From Oscillospiraceae bacterium (GTDB taxonomy: Bacteria > Bacillota > Clostridia > Oscillospirales > Oscillospiraceae), in the NCBI GenBank assembly GCA_017561205.1, contig JAFZDL010000097.1:1-52962 (forward strand): a stretch of 52,962 bases of DNA. Reading direction: 5' to 3'. Shown here piece after piece: positions 52,837 to 52,962 of this stretch; the stretch's first letter is position 1; every line of letters starts with the position of its first letter. Made by a program: the position numbers and the translations under genes. The notes below the pieces were generated by a model. That model was not told the origin of the DNA. It did no database searches and saw only the letters and a program-made list of their open reading frames with translations.

Positions 52837-52962
52837 TTACTTCAGATTGAATCTCTTGTTGAAACGGTCAACACGTCCACCGGTGTCAACCAGCTTCTGC
52901 TTGCCGGTATAGAAAGGGTGGCACTTGGAGCAGATTTCAACCTTGATGTCCTTCTTGGTGGA
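52837..52962 (-). CDS. rpmE: 50S ribosomal protein L31 (C-terminal part)
   Basis: The last 41 codons of bL31; the start lies beyond the window edge. The segment [16 protein letters not shown] with a CxxC pair and the end [10 protein letters not shown] are diagnostic. The visible CxxC pair suggests the zinc-binding C+ form. Confidence 0.95.
   Translation of the reverse strand, partial: STKKDIKVEICSKCHPFYTGKQKLVDTGGRVDRFNKRFNLK

Overview
The window looks like chromosomal core DNA of a low- to medium-GC Gram-positive member of the Clostridia, most likely an Oscillospirales/Ruminococcaceae-type gut anaerobe. The evidence is the dcw cell-wall cluster in Firmicutes order, an IspH-ribosomal protein S1 fusion gene typical of Clostridia, the spore maturation pair spmA-spmB, a TAXI-type TRAP transporter, a small 2[4Fe-4S] ferredoxin and a PASTA-bearing (SpoVD-like) class B PBP. 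Almost all genes have strong Shine-Dalgarno sequences, and many adjacent genes overlap by ATGA or TAATG. No phage, plasmid, transposase, integrase or CRISPR array is visible.

Layout. Bases 1-412 hold a minus-strand tRNA operon (Val-Asp-Phe) with a consensus promoter. Bases 417-3050 (minus) encode an ATP-grasp enzyme, Hsp33 and a methyltransferase. Bases 3068-15647 (minus) are the dcw cluster, transcribed mraZ-rsmH-ftsL-pbp-murE-murF-mraY-ftsW-murG-ftsQ-ftsZ. It starts at a sigma-A promoter with four MraZ boxes, has an internal terminator before the PBP gene, and has a separate ftsZ promoter. A ClpC-type unfoldase (minus) follows, then a plus-strand run of ferredoxin, tRNA methyltransferase, rsmI, spmA and spmB. 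Bases 21299-24027 (minus) carry an acidic zinc-ribbon protein, efp, a prolidase-type peptidase and a YqeG phosphatase.

Bases 24772-29085 form an accessory-looking segment: a TAXI TRAP transporter, remnants of a glycerol-3-phosphate dehydrogenase-like gene, a highly structured putative non-coding RNA, and tRNA-fMet. A tRNA 3'-end-like fragment marks its far edge. Bases 29216-34476 hold coaX and a phosphoesterase (minus), then plus-strand genes: three coupled small unknown proteins, a Cys-rich membrane protein, a MATE transporter behind a structured leader, and a YwaF-like membrane protein. Bases 34482-38372 hold a palindromic element next to tRNA-Gln, a DUF5662 protein, trpS, and divergent gltX.

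Bases 38417-52962 are all minus strand. Listed in transcription order they are rpmE (partial), hflX, yigZ, dgt, dnaG, two tandem divergent sigma-70 paralogues, cmk, ispH-rpsA, a Dabb protein, an ACT protein, a UPF0210 protein, and a 1002-residue membrane-anchored surface protein.

The items most worth a second look are the structured RNA downstream of tRNA-fMet, the sigma-factor pair (the second has lost promoter-recognition residues), the leader RNA of the MATE gene, the palindromic intergenic repeat family (five copies, one inside a hairpin that masks the spmA ribosome-binding site), the large surface protein, and the small-protein trio.
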